A stretch of DNA of 64,000 nt from DAINRZ01 sp964634885 (lineage in GTDB: Bacteria; Bacteroidota; Ignavibacteria; Kapaibacteriales; UBA2268), in the NCBI GenBank assembly GCA_964634885.1, contig CAZWLN010000004.1, positions 116,774 to 180,773 of the forward strand. The letters run 5' to 3'. The notes under the pieces were generated by a model. It had not been told where the DNA came from and did not search any database. It saw nothing but the letters and a program-made list of their open reading frames with translations. Each line of letters begins with the position of its first letter. Positions within the stretch are counted from its first letter, which is position 1. Of this stretch, positions 62,688 to 64,000 are shown in pieces. The position numbers and the translations under genes were made by a program.

Positions 62688-63854
62688 ATGAAAGTACCGT
62701 TATTGGATTTGAAAGCTCAGTACCAGAGCCTTAATAGCGAATTGGAAGAAGCCATCCTCAGGGTTGCCCGGTCCCAGATGCTGATATTAGGGCCTGAAGT
62801 GGAACTACTTGAGAAAACCCTTGCCGAATACTGCGGCGCAAAGTGTGCTGTCGGTGTCTCGAGCGGTACCGACGCCCTCCTGATGGCCCTGATGGCAATT
62901 GACATCAGGCCCGGAGACGAAGTAATACTTCCTACCTATTCATTCTTTGCCACCGCAGGAGTTGTCTGGCGACTGAACGCCGTACCGGTCTTTGTTGACA
63001 GCGACCCTGTCAGTTTCAACATAGACCCTGCATCGATCGAAGCAAAAATTACTCCCAAAACAAAGGCAATCATTCCGGTACACCTCTACGGCCAGTGTGC
63101 CGATATGGACGCAATTAATGCCATTGCTGCAAAACACGGCATTGCTGTCATCGAAGATGCTGCCCAGGCTATCGGCTCCCAATACAAAGACGGCAGGCGT
63201 GCCGGTTCCATGGGCCTTATCGGCTGCTTCTCGTTTTACCCCAGCAAGAATCTCGGCGCTTTCGGTGACGGCGGCTTCGTTACCACCAATGACGAGAAGA
63301 TGGGCCTCAGACTCCGCCAGATGAGGAATCACGGCATGGAACCAAAGTACTACCATTCGTTCGTCGGCGGTAACTTCAGGTTGGATGCCATCCAGGCTGC
63401 CGTCCTCAATGTGAAATTCCCCAAATTAGAGGAATGGCATGAAGCCAGAAGGCGCAACGCCAGGATTTATAACGGTTTGTTCATCGGCTCCGGACTGGCT
63501 GAAGGTACCGGTAAAACTGCTTTCGACGAGAGCAACAGGGTATTGCTTCCCGAAGCTGTCTATTCCGAGCTGGAGGCAAAGAACCACCACATATACAATC
63601 AGTATATCATTCGAGTTCAGAAACGCGACGAATTGAAAGCCCATCTCGGAGCTAATGAAATTGGTAATGACATTTACTACCCCGTGCCGTTCCACCGACA
63701 GGAATGTTTCAGTTCCCTTAACCTGAACGACGGGGACTATCCCGTTGCCAATGCGCTGGCAGCAGAAACTCTTGCCCTGCCGGTTTACCCTGAACTTACT
63801 ACGGAACAGATCGAGTTCGTGGTTGAAAAGATTAAGGAATTTGTCAATAGATAG
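62688..63854 (+). CDS. DegT/DnrJ/EryC1/StrS-family PLP-dependent aminotransferase
   Basis: This 388-residue protein transfers an amino group to keto-sugar nucleotides in the biosynthesis of surface polysaccharides. The PLP lysine is K187 in FSFYPSKNLGAFGDGG, and D157 in IEDAAQAIGS contacts the pyridine nitrogen. VGVSSGTDALLMAL is the phosphate-binding loop, and MRNHGMEPKYYH with NFRLDAIQAAVL are family signatures. The opening VPLLDLKAQY is also typical. The exact sugar is not predictable; the closest general type makes 3-amino or 4-amino sugars. GGGAGAAGT precedes the ATG. It is the last gene seen. Confidence 0.94.
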   Translation: MKVPLLDLKAQYQSLNSELEEAILRVARSQMLILGPEVELLEKTLAEYCGAKCAVGVSSGTDALLMALMAIDIRPGDEVILPTYSFFATAGVVWRLNAVPVFVDSDPVSFNIDPASIEAKITPKTKAIIPVHLYGQCADMDAINAIAAKHGIAVIEDAAQAIGSQYKDGRRAGSMGLIGCFSFYPSKNLGAFGDGGFVTTNDEKMGLRLRQMRNHGMEPKYYHSFVGGNFRLDAIQAAVLNVKFPKLEEWHEARRRNARIYNGLFIGSGLAEGTGKTAFDESNRVLLPEAVYSELEAKNHHIYNQYIIRVQKRDELKAHLGANEIGNDIYYPVPFHRQECFSSLNLNDGDYPVANALAAETLALPVYPELTTEQIEFVVEKIKEFVNR

Positions 63855-63910
63855 ATTATATACGAAAAAACGGGGCGTTCTTGCAGACAGTGCGCCTGAA
63901 GTACGAAATG

Positions 63911-63935
63911 AGGCGGTTTACGGACCGCCTTTTCT
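63911..63935 (+). terminator. Rho-independent terminator after the aminotransferase gene
   Basis: GGCGGT (63912-63917) pairs with ACCGCC (63924-63929), followed by TTTTCT. A moderate intrinsic terminator. Confidence 0.85.
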
Positions 63936-64000
63936 ATTATATATTTTAAACCCGGATAATGCGTTAGAAGTTGTAAATATCACATATATAATTGATATAT

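Overview
The window looks like a deep-branching member of the Bacteroidota/FCB group, most likely a metagenome-assembled genome of the Ignavibacteria/Kapabacteria kind. The reasons are at least seven secreted proteins with C-terminal type IX secretion (T9SS) sorting domains, a DUF4175-like membrane coiled-coil protein, AT-rich intergenic regions and many A-rich ribosome sites. This placement is inference; no rRNA or tRNA gene is visible. Two runs of exactly 100 N (42039-42138 and 54077-54176) are scaffold gaps, and both lie inside repeated DNA.

Layout. 1-6830: the end of one and the whole of a second tandem paralogue of a secreted IgGFc-binding/choice-of-anchor-D protein, separated by a short DNA-methyltransferase remnant, then an outer-membrane barrel protein. 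6851-9186: HIT protein, rsmA and a PAP2 phosphatase. 9224-14690: secreted M14 carboxypeptidase, then a crcB-DUF190 fluoride operon on the minus strand with a possible fluoride riboswitch, and an APC-type permease. 14717-17689 (minus strand): an ECF sigma factor, an anti-sigma-like protein that ends in a predicted 8-stranded outer-membrane barrel, and a beta-propeller lipoprotein. 18381-24014: an electron-bifurcating-type [FeFe] hydrogenase operon (hydC, hydB, hydA) with a receiver-only response regulator at the front and a membrane histidine kinase at the back. It is preceded by two matching palindromes.

24033-31176 (minus strand): a YacP-like NYN nuclease, a 14-repeat Ycf48-type secreted propeller, ftsY, pgsA, a sodium:solute symporter and a GalE-like epimerase. 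31302-36133: a secreted TPR-CHAT protease-like protein and an orphan Rossmann-fold protein.

36226-53051: the most striking region, four giant (about 1,600 residue) paralogous surface proteins with a nidogen-like N-terminal region and T9SS sorting tails. One of them was collapsed by the assembler. Patches of near-identity suggest recent duplication or gene conversion. An Rpn-type PD-(D/E)XK nuclease with a 48-bp coding tandem repeat follows directly. 54537-64000: the DUF4175-like protein, two LolA-like periplasmic proteins, a 2-oxoacid dehydrogenase E2, archease and a DegT-type aminotransferase.

Functionally the window combines a heavy investment in T9SS-exported surface proteins, fermentative H2 metabolism that may be under two-component control, and ordinary housekeeping genes. 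The best candidates for something undescribed are the sigma/anti-sigma-barrel pair, the giant surface-protein array with its neighbouring Rpn nuclease, and the regulator-bracketed hydrogenase operon.
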